From the NCBI GenBank assembly GCA_035772785.1, contig JAOCPU010000057.1, positions 166,139 to 230,138 on the forward strand: 64,000 nt of DNA, given 5' to 3'. The first letter of the stretch is position 1, and every line of letters begins with the position of its first letter. Under the pieces are notes generated by a model that was not told the DNA's origin, ran no database searches, and saw only the letters and a list, made by a program, of their open reading frames with translations. A program made the position numbers and the translations under genes. The stretch comes from Phlebiopsis flavidoalba (taxonomy: Eukaryota; Basidiomycota; Agaricomycetes; Polyporales; Phanerochaetaceae). Below, piece by piece: positions 32,953-50,217 of the stretch.

Positions 32953-35573
32953 ATGCCATTGCGCGCGGCATCACACACTCATCTTTAGTCGGAGATGGAT
33001 TCCCCTCCTTCCAATCTTTAGCATCCCTCGACGACTGGGCGTCCAAGCCCTCTCCGAGGCTGACAGGCTGTCTCCCCGTTCAAGCCCCGTTCGCCTGTGC
33101 ATAGCATTGGAGACCACAGGGGTCGTCGACTGACAGTATGTTCCTGCTTATTGTTGGTCTACTGAGTACAGATTGATAATAGGCGTCGGTTGACCTCAGG
33201 TCTGTCACGATTACAAGGTCAGCGGCGGCACAGGGCGTAACTACCGCTTCATCTCATCTTCGCCCGGGGGGCTACACGGAAAGACCAGACGCGCGAGCCT
33301 ATACCTTCAACTTCTGGTCTCAGTGCGACACGTTTTTATCTAGTGGGTAGATATCCTGCGTGCTGAGGTTGCGTTACTCACGGGGGACATGGAGCTTTGC
33401 GCACCATCGCGTAACCATCCCGCCTTCAGGATGGATCAACGCGGCACACCGTCAAGGTGTCAAGATGCTTGGAACACTGTAAATGGTTTTCAAAACCATC
33501 GTAGCCATGTGTTACCGCTGACATCGCTGATCAGCATATTCGAACATCAGGAGAGTGAGGCCGACTGCCTCAAACTTCTAGTCGGACAGCTACCTCAATC
33601 ACAGTCTGGTCCTGCTGATCCCAACATCTCGCATGCCTTGCCTGTATCCACATTATGCGCGTTTGCTAGCTAATCTAGCGTATCAACGTGGATTCGAACG
33701 GATATTTACTTAACACTGAGGTGCCTCTACGGCGGGCGCGTCGAACAGACTAGAGGCACTATCTCTGTGGATTGCGCTCTTGGAGAATGAACTCAAACGA
33801 GTTGTAGGGGACCACGCTCAGGTCATGTGGTTAGTACACTTTCGTTGATTAGCGTTCTTTTGAACTCGCACTCACCGACCCTAATATAAGGTATGATAGC
33901 GTTATACTTGACGGACAGCTGAGATGGCAAGACCGGCTGAACTCCCTGAATCTTCCTTTCTTTATGCCATCCAATTCCTTCTTCACTAACTACACAGTAA
34001 GTCATTTCCCACTTGCGCGACGACACCCATGATGACACCTCACTAGTGGCCGCCCAACAACCCATCCCTAATGGCAAAATACTTCTTCTCTCTGGCTGAA
34101 GGTGCTGCGGGTCAAAATCAAAAGAGACTCCGCGACATCTTTGTCGGCGTCGATGTCTGGGGCAGAGGGCAGCACGGCGGAGGCGGTACATCCTGCTATA
34201 AAGCTCTCTCGCACATTGATCCCGAATTCCTCGGGCTGAGCGTAGCCCTATTCGGACATGCCTGGACTTGGGAGAGTGAACAAGACAAGCCCGGCTGGAA
34301 CTGGGACGCCTGGTGGAGATACGAACGCACGTTCTGGGTCGGACCCGTAGATCCCGCAGACACTCCCGACGTCGAGGATCCCCATCCCCCAGGACACTCC
34401 GAGTCGCAGTGTGACCATGGACCATACAAGCCTATCGCGTCCTTCTTTCTCCAGGAACCCCCTCCAAATCCCGTTGTCCACCCATTTTTCACGACATTTT
34501 CGCCTGGGGTGGGCCAGGCGTGGTTTGTCAACGGGCGCAAAGTCTGGGAAGCGACCACCGACGGATGGACAGACCTCGACAAGAATTGCGCTCTGGGAAA
34601 TTTGCTCTGGCCACGTCCTGCTATCGCATGGCATGACGTTGAGAGCTCAGAGGCTTTGCCAGCTGCTCTACTTCACTGAACATGGAGGATGCCTGGTTGG
34701 GTGGAAACTCCCTCCGACTTTCTCTAACAATTGCCGGATCCGATAGCGAAAATGCCTTCTTCCGATGTCTTTGGGTTTCCGTGCAGTCGCTCGCGCTAAG
34801 CCCCAACATACCCTATATCGCCCACACTCGTCTACAGAGACGACTTTGCGGGACACGCGGCATTGAAGGAGACGTTGGCTTGTTCGCGAGAATTCTTAGA
34901 GACGGCTCGGCAGGCGAGGTCGCCATCACCCCGATTGGAGACCAATGTGGCGGATCTGGAACGCGGGGCTGGAAGAGACTTTCCGTGCAGCTCACAGTAC
35001 CTACCTCTTCTTCAGACGTACTGTGCGCACTCGGGATGGTCGTCGGAGTCGCCGCCGAATGACCCCTCGGTCTCTCTGACGCTAAACCTGACCCTGGGGT
35101 CGCTGGCGGTACACCCAGCCCCCGACCCCCGCAACGACGGAACCCATTCCACGCGTCATCTGGGCAGACCACCAGCCCTCCTCCCCTCCAGGCGTAACCC
35201 GCCGAGTCCTCTCGGTTCACCGGCGTGCTTGACGTGGGAGGTCGGGCAATATCTGCCTCCCATCACCTCAATCACCGTCACCGGGCCTGAAGACGAAAAA
35301 CCGGCATGGTCACTTGCCTCTCGTGCCCCGGTATTCTATACTTCAATATCTACGTTCTGCCGTATGCCAATCAGGCGCTACATCCTGACGTGGCCAAATT
35401 CGTCGGCACAACGGGTCTAGACGGTCGGGCGAAACCGGTTCTATGTCGACCCTGCCTCACTCAAATCTTTGGTCGACGACGCGCAGAAAGTCAGGTTTTA
35501 TGTACAGGGCGTGACCGAGCGGGGAACCGTACTCCCTTGGAAGGATTGTGTGTTTGTGGATGTTTCAGCATAG
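32953..35573 (+). CDS. GH85 endo-beta-N-acetylglucosaminidase (ENGase)
   Basis: Cleaves the chitobiose core of N-glycans. Start MPLRAASHTH at 32953. Blocks: FPSFQSLASLDDWASKPSPR (33005-33060), VCHDYK and GYTERP.ARAYTFNFW (33205-33320), FAHHRVTIPPSGWINAAHRQ followed by GVKMLGT (33395-33480), and LIFEHQESEADCLKLLVGQL (33532-33600). The catalytic block (G)F(D)GYLLNTEVPL lies at about 33690-33725; its N-x-E matches the Asn and Glu pair of the family. Then come DIFVGVDVWGRG, HIDPEFLGLSVALFG, WNWDAWWRYERTFWVG and VVHPFFTTFSPGVGQAWFVN in a 202-codon frame (34071-34679). The C-terminal domain ends LPWKDCVFVDVSA-stop at 35571-35573. No signal peptide is evident, as in cytosolic eukaryotic ENGases. Extra bases (for example an A in GATTCGAACGG near 33697) break the frame repeatedly. 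Confidence 0.88.
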
Positions 35574-35758
35574 AAGCTCACACACTCCTTGAAGCACACA
35601 TTCTGGCATGAAAAAACAGAGGCTCGTATTATTGAGATCAATACTAGGCATGTGTATGGAGAGTTGAGATAGATTACAACGATGGTATAGTGCTACGGGT
35701 TTGAATAACATAAAGGATACATGAAATCAGAGCAGTTGACCAATACAGCAATCGCGAA

Positions 35759-40803
<5,045 letters not shown>

Positions 40804-42219
40804 AGAGACCACGAGGACAGAGGCTTTCGGACAGGTCGCGCTGCGTCGAGCACAGGGAGCAGCTATCAACCAGTTCTTCGAAGTTGAAGACGTCAAAGAT
40901 GGTGAGAAGGAATCACAACGGCGAGGTCGTCGTGTCTCGAGTTTGAGAGGGGATTTGGGCCACCGAAACGTCTAAGTCCATATTTGGGCGTCAACCACGT
41001 GGCTAATGACCCTACTGTACTCCCGCCCACCCCTTCGCCTCACTCGGGGATTGTGAACGACCTCTAGCACACTGTTAGCGATCAAAAAACAAAAAGTGTA
41101 GGAGCTAGCGTACTCACAGCTATGTCCCGTGTGTAACAAGATATCGACATAGCGAAAGTGCATCGAAAAATGGGGGGGAACTGGACTCGAGAAGATAAGT
41201 CAATGAGCCATCTTCCGAGTACGACGGCTCATGGGATGAACGAAAGCAAGCTGCAAATGCAGTTTAATTTCGAGAGACTTTGGGGCATGTTCGCTGTTTA
41301 GGCTCCTATCCAGATCACGCCGGGATGCCACTCCAGATTAGAACCCCGTAGCTGGCGGAAATCAAGCGCCATCACTATTTTCATGATGGGATGGATGCCC
41401 TTTTTCTCGCCTCTCGCATTTACCCTTCATCAACATATACACATTGAAGTATGATTTCAAAGTATGCTCTGATGCCTTTATAGTCCCTTCTTGATATTTA
41501 AATCCAGAACACAAAAGGCCTCTTCCTTGTGGCGTCCTTGAGCCGACTTCCAAGGTACAGTGGTCGTCAGAAATAGCGCACATGGATAGGCGCCAGCCTA
41601 ATCTACTACCACCGCGCATCGGATTAATGTAGTGTACATATTGAACATTAGGACCCCTCAGTATTTATAGGCACTCCTTGCTGAATGGACATCTACATTA
41701 TTTACATGGAAAGCTAGTCAACATATTCTCTATGATGTGAACTTAGCCGCATTCAACCCTAAAGGACAGAAGAAACATGAAATGGCTCCTACTTTGTGTG
41801 GAGGTTATGATGAAGATATCCCTGTCACCATCTTAGGACAAGAATATCTATAGTAATTTTGACAGCCCCAAATTCCCACTAAAGTGACCAGCGAGACCGA
41901 TATGCCAACTAAACCCTGCCCAAATGCTGAATGAACATGTCTTGATGTGCGACACGCTAGAAGCCGTTGTTTTTGGGAAAATCTTTCATAAATACATTGT
42001 CAATGTAGCGTACTATCTTACCACCAACAGCGAGGACTGACACGATTCTTTGCAACAGATGTACGTGAGTGTCCTTGCCACATTCCGGCGTCTAGATGCG
42101 TCGTTATTTTTGGCGGTCACTGTAAATATAAACTCCATATAGGAACAGGACGTTCGATAATATAAGCACTCGCTTACGGAACATAACTGGGTAAGATAGC
42201 AAATAAAGGCAGCATAATT
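40804..42219. other. divergent intergenic region between YTA7 and RNA14
   Basis: About 1.4 kb separates two genes transcribed away from each other, so both promoters should lie here. The part 41600-42200 is AT-rich with no gene-like frame. An 85-codon minus frame at 41362-41619 has no recognisable motif. Confidence 0.5.
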
Positions 42220-45200
42220 ATGGGTAAGCTACACACCTCTCACGCCAATCTCGAGCTCGCTCACGATTCCTCCCGCTCGCTAGAACTGCTCTCTAAAAAA
42301 CTCAACGAGCACCATGTACCTGTCGTCGAGACAAGTCCTGGTCATGAACAAGAGCGCACCGGGTCCGCTGAAGATATTCTGAACAACTCTCCGGCAAATG
42401 AGCAGTTCGCAAGGCCAGCTCGGCTCGCAACAGTCCGTGCAGTCTGAACCAGAAAACGCGTATGCCTCGAGTCCAGCGCAGTCTGAGTGGGATATTGCGC
42501 GTGCTCATGTGCGAGAAACATCCACGCGACGCGGACGGGCTGGCTGAAGCTCGTAGATCTCGCGGAGGGAGCGGGCAAGGATTTTGACCGAGTCAACGAA
42601 ACGTACGAGGCTCTGCTCGAGGCGTTTTCCTAACAGTGTCAGCTGCGTTATAGTCTATTCTTCATCTCTTCTTCTCACATAATGCATACAGCCTCAGGCT
42701 CAGATTGAGTATATCAAACATGTGCTTGAATCAGGGTCGCCCACCAAATACCAGTATGCAGAAGGTCTCTTCAAGCGGTTTCTGAAGACGTCACCTTTTG
42801 TCGAGCTGTGGAAATATTACCTTCGTTATGTGCAGTACGTGGCCCGAAACTCCATTGGCTGAAGGTCCCGCTTCATGCAGCCCACAGACAAATGAATCCC
42901 GCGCCCGCCACGAAGGATACCGTGCGCAAGGCGTACGAGTTCGCGCTCACGCATATAGGGCACGACAAGGACAGTAGCTCGATCTGGACGGAATACATAC
43001 AGCTACTCAAACAGACAGATGTATGTATGACACCGCGGCCTCCATGTCTCGGAATCTCACAACGTCTTAGGCAGCTACTACGTGGGACGAAAGCCAAAAA
43101 AATGGACGCCGTTCGAAAGGCATATCAACGCGCCATTCAAATCCCCATGGACAACGTCAAAACGTCTCTGGGAAGACTACCAGGAATTTGAGAATAACCT
43201 CAACAAGATTACGGTCTGTCTCTAGGTTTACCCACCGTGCAAGTATTGACCACGTATCGCATATAGGCCAAAAAGTTCATATCAGATCTCACCCCCGCTC
43301 ACATGCAAGCGCGCGCACCGTCCTGACCACTCTGCAAGAGCATCTAACAGTTCTCTTCCCTCCGGCACCACCGTCAAAGTACGAGACGTCAATCTGGCTC
43401 CCTCGTGTACCCACGTTTACGGGTGCTGAGAAGGCGACGCAAGCGCGTTGGCGAGCGTATCTCAAATGGGAAGAGAGCAACCCGCTGGAGATTGACGCGC
43501 CGGAGAAGCAGCAGCTGCAGAATCGCTTACAGAGCGTGTATCGCAAAGCCCTCGTCCGCATGCGGTTCTACCCCGAGATATGGTGGGTAACTTTTGGTGA
43601 TATTTGTGATATGATGGGTGAATGACATTGACGTTTCCGCTGATCAGGTTTATGGCACACTCCCTGGTACAAGTCACTAGGTCTCGACGAGTCGCTACCC
43701 GAGGCGAAGCGAAAAGATCGCAAAGACGAGGCACTCAACATCCTTAAAGCGGGTATCGAGGCCAACCCGGCAAGGTATGTTGTCCTCAGCTTTTGCATCC
43801 TACCTCCGTTTCAAAATGGTTCAGCTTCCTGTTAAACTTTGCCTACGTCGAGCAACAAGAGCTTAATCATAACTTCGAGGATGTGCACTCGACTATGGAA
43901 AAATTCCTGGGGTGTTCTCAGAAAGTCACTCGATGATCTCGAGGCCACACGAGGCTCGCCTACCTCTGCCACGTCTGAACAATCACAGCCTCAGCAGCTA
44001 CCCGCCGGGACCGACGAGATAGCAGCGTCACAAGTGTCAACAGCTACGCAGAATGCAGAAGGTAAACAACCGAAAGACCAGGAGCTTTCTGACAAGAGAA
44101 CGGAGTTTGGACTCTGCTGGATCGTGTACATGCGGTTCGCCAGACGAGCCGAGGGTATCAAATCGGCGAGAACCATTTTCGGTAAGGCTAGGAAAGACCG
44201 TTGGACGCCCTGGGAGGTCTACGAGGCTGCAGGTTCGGCGCCACGTCATGTTAATATTGCGCCTGAAACTAACTACACTTGCTAGCCTTGATGGAGTACC
44301 ACTGTAGTAAAGCTGCTGACATCGCTGGTCGTATCTTTGAGCGTGGCATGGAGAATTTCCAGATGAAGTTGAACTTGCTCTTCGCTATCTCGGGTTTTTT
44401 GATTTCGGTCAATGATGATGCAAGTACGTGTCATCGTAACTTGGCCTGTCAGGCAATCTCTAATGAGAGCGTCAGATGCGCGGGCTTTGTTTGAGCGTGT
44501 CGTTACCTCCCTTTCCCTCCAGAGAAGGCTTCTGTCCCATCTGGGATCGTTGGGCACGGTACGAATATCATTTCGGAACCCTTGAAGCATCTCAGCTACT
44601 TGAGAAGCGCATGGCCGAGGCTTATCCTCAAGGTTCGGCTTTCCGTTGCATCTCATAAGCGACAATTCACCTCTCATAAATGGTGCAGATCCAGTCATTA
44701 AGCGTTTTGCTGAGAGACACAAATACTTGGGTCTTTGTGACGCGATCGCGGTATGCGATCTAGGGTTTTCTCTCAGAGGCGGTTCGAACGGTAGCGCTGG
44801 CAAGTCTAATATTACGAACATAGCGAAGAGCGAGAGTCAACAGCAGGTCAACCGCCCAAACGTATCAACAAGTCAACAGTCGTCCGTTGCCAAGAGACCC
44901 CCTTCGCCTGACCATCGGAGGCGGCGCTGCGAAGACTCAAGAACCGAATGACTACGGTCCCTCCTTCTAAGCGTTCAACGACCTGGCTCTCCTGCAAGAG
45001 GTGGACATGATCGAGACAGGTGGGACCGGCTCAGGCCCCGGACGTCGCCGATATGCTTCTCGCCGTCTCCCTGGGATCTGGTGAGCGTGAGCGTGATAGC
45101 AGCCACGGGCGTAAACATGAGCGAGAGCGTGAAGAAGACAAAGGCGTCCCTCCATCGCGCCTATCCTCTCCTGGTTTATTGGCTCGCTGCTGCCCCGACC

Positions 45201-45424
45201 TCTTTCGATGGTGAGTCGCGCCCGCTTTAGGACTACCTACCTGACCTAGCTTACGCGTCCTCTAGGCCCTGTCTTCCGGAACGACGACCTGATGCAAGTG
45301 TTCCGCAAACGCTGTGATTCCCAGCTCGACAGGTATCCGCCCCCGCTCGCCGCCTCCTGCTCCGCGTGGTGGAGGCCGTCCGCCATCCCGATTACAGCCC
45401 GTATCAAGGCCCCGGCGGTGGTAG
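42220..45424 (+). CDS. RNA14: mRNA 3'-end processing protein RNA14 / CstF-77
   Basis: HAT-repeat scaffold of cleavage factor IA. N-terminal reading [20 protein letters not shown] from 42220; this start is tentative because GTAAGC follows it closely. Then [48 protein letters not shown] and [22 protein letters not shown] repeats follow: [78 protein letters not shown] and [19 protein letters not shown]. The later part gives [32 protein letters not shown] and [10 protein letters not shown], and the Pro-rich tail reads [20 protein letters not shown]. Extra bases include an A7 run (43096-43102) where six A restore the frame. The exact stop is ambiguous (TAG 45422-45424 or slightly later). Confidence 0.88.
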
Positions 45425-45903
45425 ACGTGTGTCGGTCGCTCCAACTAGTACAGTAGTCGTGTGTGTGAGCGTGACAGCGTGCGCTGTTGTATCGTTTTTG
45501 CCAGGAAGTTTTTGGTTCGATCTCGGTCGCCAGAGGAATGCCCAGTTCGATGCCCGCGCCCTCAATTCGCAAGCCTACTGTACAGTAGATTACATCCATG
45601 CTAGGCCCTGCATACTCATCATCTACATGTCTCATCCCCAAAGTACTGTCTTTTCCCCAATAATCAATAGTCAAGTCTTCGTGTTCATGATGCTGCGTGA
45701 CGTCTGTGACGCTGCATTCGGAGGTGACAACACGCTTCCGGCGCGCCGTGACTGAAGTGACCGCCGCGTAATTGTGGGTTCGGCGCGTCACACCTCTCCC
45801 CCCTCACCTCATTCCGGTCCCTGGTCCGAGTGTGTCTTTCCCTACCTCACCTTACTTTGTAGATCTGCTTGGTTCAAGCGGGGAGGCCACACGAAGTACC
45901 CAT
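45425..45903. other. RNA14-RFC1 intergenic
   Basis: Short spacer between two co-directional genes. Open frames on both strands here show no conserved protein and are treated as chance. Confidence 0.5.
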
Positions 45904-48900
45904 ATGCCGCCTGCTAAAGTGAAGGTAGCCTCAAAGCCGCAAGGTCGCGACATCCGCGGATTCTTTGCGCGCGAAGCGGTCAGACGACGACCTTCGACGA
46001 CCCCGATAGGTAATGTACATCGCGACATGCCTGGTTCTTTATGTGCTAAGATCCAGCTTAGGATGGTATGGCGCGCTCTAAGCCTATTGAAATCATGTGA
46101 GTCGTTGATCATTGAGCGTTGAGGGCACCAGATTACGGCTTGTACGCTCCTAGTGTCCAGGCGACGAAGAAGATACTAAGTGAGCATCTTGTATACAAGC
46201 ACCGAGGAACAGACCTAACCTATAGAGAAGGCTCGTGGCAAACCAGTCTTGTTTGTCGAGCTGCTATTTGAGAACACGGGCAGTGTGGCCCCAGACTTAC
46301 AGGAGACGTCATGCAGACAGGAAACCAGCCAGCCGTAAGCGGCCCCCAGCTCCAGATACGCACCGGTTATATAAACCCAATAGTAATGCAATTTGCGCTA
46401 ATGCTACGCGTGGTTAGAACCAAAGACCCAGTAGGGTCATGGGAAGACGATGACGAAGAAGAGCAAGTACAACCGAAGCCATGCGCCCAACGCCAAGAAC
46501 GCCCAGCGCGCTCCTGTCCAGCGATGACGAGGACGTTGCAAAGTTTTCGCCCCCACGGAAGAAAGTTGCTGTGGCACCAAGGCCACCCACGCAGCCTCCA
46601 CCTCCAAGCCGAAGGCTGCAGCCTATACCGGAAACGAAGCCGTCCGCCCGGAAGGCCGTAGTTGAAGAAAGCGCAAGGACTGAAGAGTTCATCGTCTCTT
46701 CAAGCGAAGAGGATGACTCGGGGGATGATTTCGATATGGACGAAGATGACGGGACAGAGCCCGCGAAGGGTAGAGCGAAAGCCAAAGTCGCGCCAAAGAA
46801 GGCCGCAGCGGCGAAAGCAAAGGCTGCTACCCCGCGAAAGCCGCTGCAAAGGCCAAGACCGTCGGAGAAGGTGCATGTGAAGGACGACGAAGAGCACACA
46901 AGAGGGCCCGCCAAAGCCCAAATTCAAGTAGGTTGTATCTTGCGGTCGTGTAGCCTTTCTCATCGTCACGATAGCTGGCTGGCAAAAAGCAGCGACAGCT
47001 TGACGTCTGGACCCGCTGCAGGGACCGGGATCGAAAGAGGTCCCCGCGTCCGCAGACCAAATTGTCTTTCTGGGTTGTCATTTGTGTTTACTGGGGAACT
47101 AAGCGCGTTTTCCCGCGATGAAATCATTGACATAGCAAAGATGGTTTGGGCGGGGTATGTAGGAGCGTTATTTTTATAAGCGATCGTCACTAAATTCAGC
47201 CCAGACGTGTCGTAGGCCAACCGTCGTCCAGAACAGACTACGTCGTGCTAGGCTCAGACGCAGGACCAAGCAAACTGGCAGCTATCAAGAAGAACAACAT
47301 CAAGACCCTTGACGAGGACGCCTTCCTCAACCTCATCGCTACCCGGGTGCCGGACAACAGCGACCCCAAGCTCAGAGAAGAAGCTCGAGAAGGATTTATG
47401 GAGACGATCCGCCAGGCAGCGAATGAGCTAGAACTGAGAGAGAAGAAGGCGGGGAAGCAGGCTTCTGCCACGCACGGTGTCCCTGGAGAGCCAGCTCTGG
47501 ACGGACCAGGTACGCCCGCGCACGCTCAAGGAGGTGTGCGGAAACAAGGGCCAAGTGGAGAAGCTGCAGCTCTGGCTGCATGACTGGCAAGTCCCGGTTA
47601 TCGGCTTGTAGGGCATTCCTCGTCTAACGCCTGTGTAGGTCGTCGAGCCTCAAATCAGGCTTCAAAAAGCCAGGCAAAGAATGGTTATGAACACGTCGCG
47701 CGCCGTGCTGATCACAGGCCCGCCTGGTATTGGCAAGACGACCAGCGCGCATTTGTGTGCGAAGCTCGAGGGCTTCACACTCCGATTGAGCTCAATGCAA
47801 GTGACGCCCGGAGCAAGAAGCTCATCGAGGTGTGTAGTCTTTGACCCATCGTCATGGCCCAGAATTGACGAGATCCCTTCTCAGAACAGTACCAATGTGT
47901 CGAATACATCATTGGATGGCTGGATGCACGGTAGTGGGGTATATTCTCTTTCTTCAATCAAGTTTTTGAACATTTGCTGAGGCTCACCGTAGACAACCAA
48001 CGCAGCCGGAGTTAAAATTACCGACAATGAGTTGTCTCATCATGGACGAGGTCGACGGAATGTCGGCAGGCGATCGCGGAGGCGTAGGTTGCCCTCGTTG
48101 CACTCATCAAGAAAAAGCAAGGTAGGTAGATACCCTCCATCCACGCCTAACCACCCGCATGTAACTAACATTTGTCTCTTCACAAGATTCCCATCATCTG
48201 TATTGCTAACGATAGAGGTGCCCAAAAGCTGAAGCCGCTGACGGCGAACACATTCAATTTGCCGTTTAGGCGGTACGTCTATTAGTCGTCGTTCCAGGCT
48301 AGTCACCAATTGACTTTTATCAGACGGAGGCGAACGCTATCCGCTCGCGGTTAATGTCCATCGCGTTCAAGTGAGTGCTCATGCCCGTTGTACATGCACC
48401 GGCGTTGACTCGCTGTACAGGGAAAAGATGAAGATCCCTGCCAACGTCGTCGACCAGCTTGTCACCGGTGCGCAGTCGGACATCCGCCAGGTGCTGAACA
48501 TGCTCTCGACCTGGAAACTGTCGAGCGACACCATGGACTTTGACGAGGGCAAGACCTGTATGTGTCTACCCTCCCACTGGTTTCTTCGGACCTGACCGCG
48601 ATTTGCCCATGCAGAGCAAAGATGAACGAAAAGTACAGCGTCATGACGGGGGCCGTTCGATATCACGTACAAAATGCTGGGCCCTTACATGTTCTCTGCG
48701 ACCGCGCGTGAGACGCTAAAAAACGACAAAATGGAACTGTATTTCCACGACCCGTCGTTTTGTGCCACTCTTCATCCAGGCAAGCCGTGTCCCCCTTCCA
48801 TCGCAACGTCGAGCTGACAAAAGGATTTTTAGGAGAATTACTTGAAGACGGAGCCGGCGAAGACCAAGCACGACGTCGGCGCCGAAAAAGACGATGAGCA

Positions 48901-50027
48901 TTGAAACTCCAGCTTATGGATAAGGCCGCTGCGTCGATATCGGACAGCGACCTTGTCCGACGCGTTTGATCCACGGGTACGTGACGACGTTCAAAGTCTC
49001 TCCGCCAACACACCTGATCATAGTTTTTGGTAGACCTGAACAGCACTGGGCCCTGATGCCCCTGCACGCCGTCTGCTCGACGGTCCGCCCCGCGTCCTTC
49101 CTCTACGGCAGCGCGCGGCGGCTACGCGGTCGACAGAACCCGATGTCCTTCCCCGTGTACGTTCCCGCACCCTCGCCGCACTCACAATTTCTGACAAGAT
49201 GACCAGTTGGTCCCTTGTCAAAACTGGGCCAGAACCGAAGCAGAGCAAGCTCAACCGGCAGCTGATGGAGATCCAGGCGCGCCTGCGCCTGAAAATATTT
49301 CCCCCCCCCACCTCGGACAAGCAGGAGCTGCGCCAGTCATACATTCCATGCTGCTGTTCCCGCACGTCGTTAAGCCGCTCATGTCGGACGAGGGGCGCCC
49401 GTAAGCATACATTCCAGCATTTTTGTCGTGTTTCTGGTGGCTGAGTTGTCGCTGCAGAGCGCTTGGTCGATACGGTGATTGATCGTAATGGACTTACTAT
49501 TTACTAGACTTCCTGAACCGAAAAGAAGACTGGGACACGCTCGTCGAGCTTGGGCTTGGGGGATTATAGGGACGATGCTGTCCTGAAGAAAGATCTCGAC
49601 AGTCCACCAAGTACGGCGCTTGACAAAGAAGTAAGGTCACATCTGCTGTGTGACTCTGTGTCGTTATTGGACTGGCCCTTCTAGATACAACGCGAAAGAC
49701 CATCCTATTGCGTTCCATAAGGCGCAGGACCTCCCCCCGGTAAAGTGCCAAAGATAGATTGCTGCTGCAGGTCCCGCTCCCTGACCTCGAGGAAGCGTAC
49801 GAGGTACGAAAGTTATTTTTCGGGGTTGAAGTGTGTAGTAGCTCACTATTTATAGGTCACGACGAGGAGGCACACTTGACGAAGCAGACGACACAGGCCG
49901 ATGCTGGCGACGACGACATCAGTCATGACCAGCCTTATCAAAGAGCCCAAGGGTAAAGGCGCAACGAGTGGCAAGTCTACCGCGGCGAGCAAGAGCAAAC
50001 CAAAGCCAAAGGCGAAAAAAACCATGA
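45904..50027 (+). CDS. RFC1: replication factor C large subunit RFC1
   Basis: Large subunit of the clamp loader that opens and loads PCNA. Start MPPAKVKVASKPQGRDIRGF FA at 45904 (PIP-box-like RDIRGFFA). An acidic and Lys/Ala-rich linker (46480-46900) is followed by the BRCT domain: LSGLSFVFTGELSAFSRDEI, RVVGQPSSRTDYVVLGSDAG, KLAAIKKNNIKTLDEDAFLN. Then YAPRTLKEVCGNKGQVEKLQ and Walker A LITGPPGIGKTTSAHL (core 47718-47741). Walker B is LLIMDEVDGMSAGDRGG (about 48030-48075). IPIICIANDRGAQKLKPLTA, VVDQLVTGAQSDIRQVLNML and KLSSDTMDFDE follow, then the RFC1 C-terminal domain, with a Lys-rich end (KSKPKPKAKK) and TGA 50025-50027 after an A7 run. Frame changes occur in nearly every exon. Converges on HRP1, with 190 bp between stops. 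Confidence 0.92.
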
Positions 50028-50217
50028 CCTTAGCACTGTCCTCATGCTTGATTACGAGTTTTGGGGTTTGGTCTGTCTGCACGATAGCGTATATGATTAC
50101 AGTGTGTTTATACGAGAGAAGAGAGTCTGAGCGACATCAATAAGTATACGACGACAAAAAGCGCGTCAGGCACAAGAGAGTCCACAGGTCTGAAAGCGGC
50201 ACGACGAAAGAACCCCC

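Noticed and set aside
45246..45791. 181-codon minus-strand open frame between RNA14 and RFC1
   Set aside because: It overlaps the RNA14 tail on the other strand, has no recognisable motif and mirrors codon structure of the plus strand.
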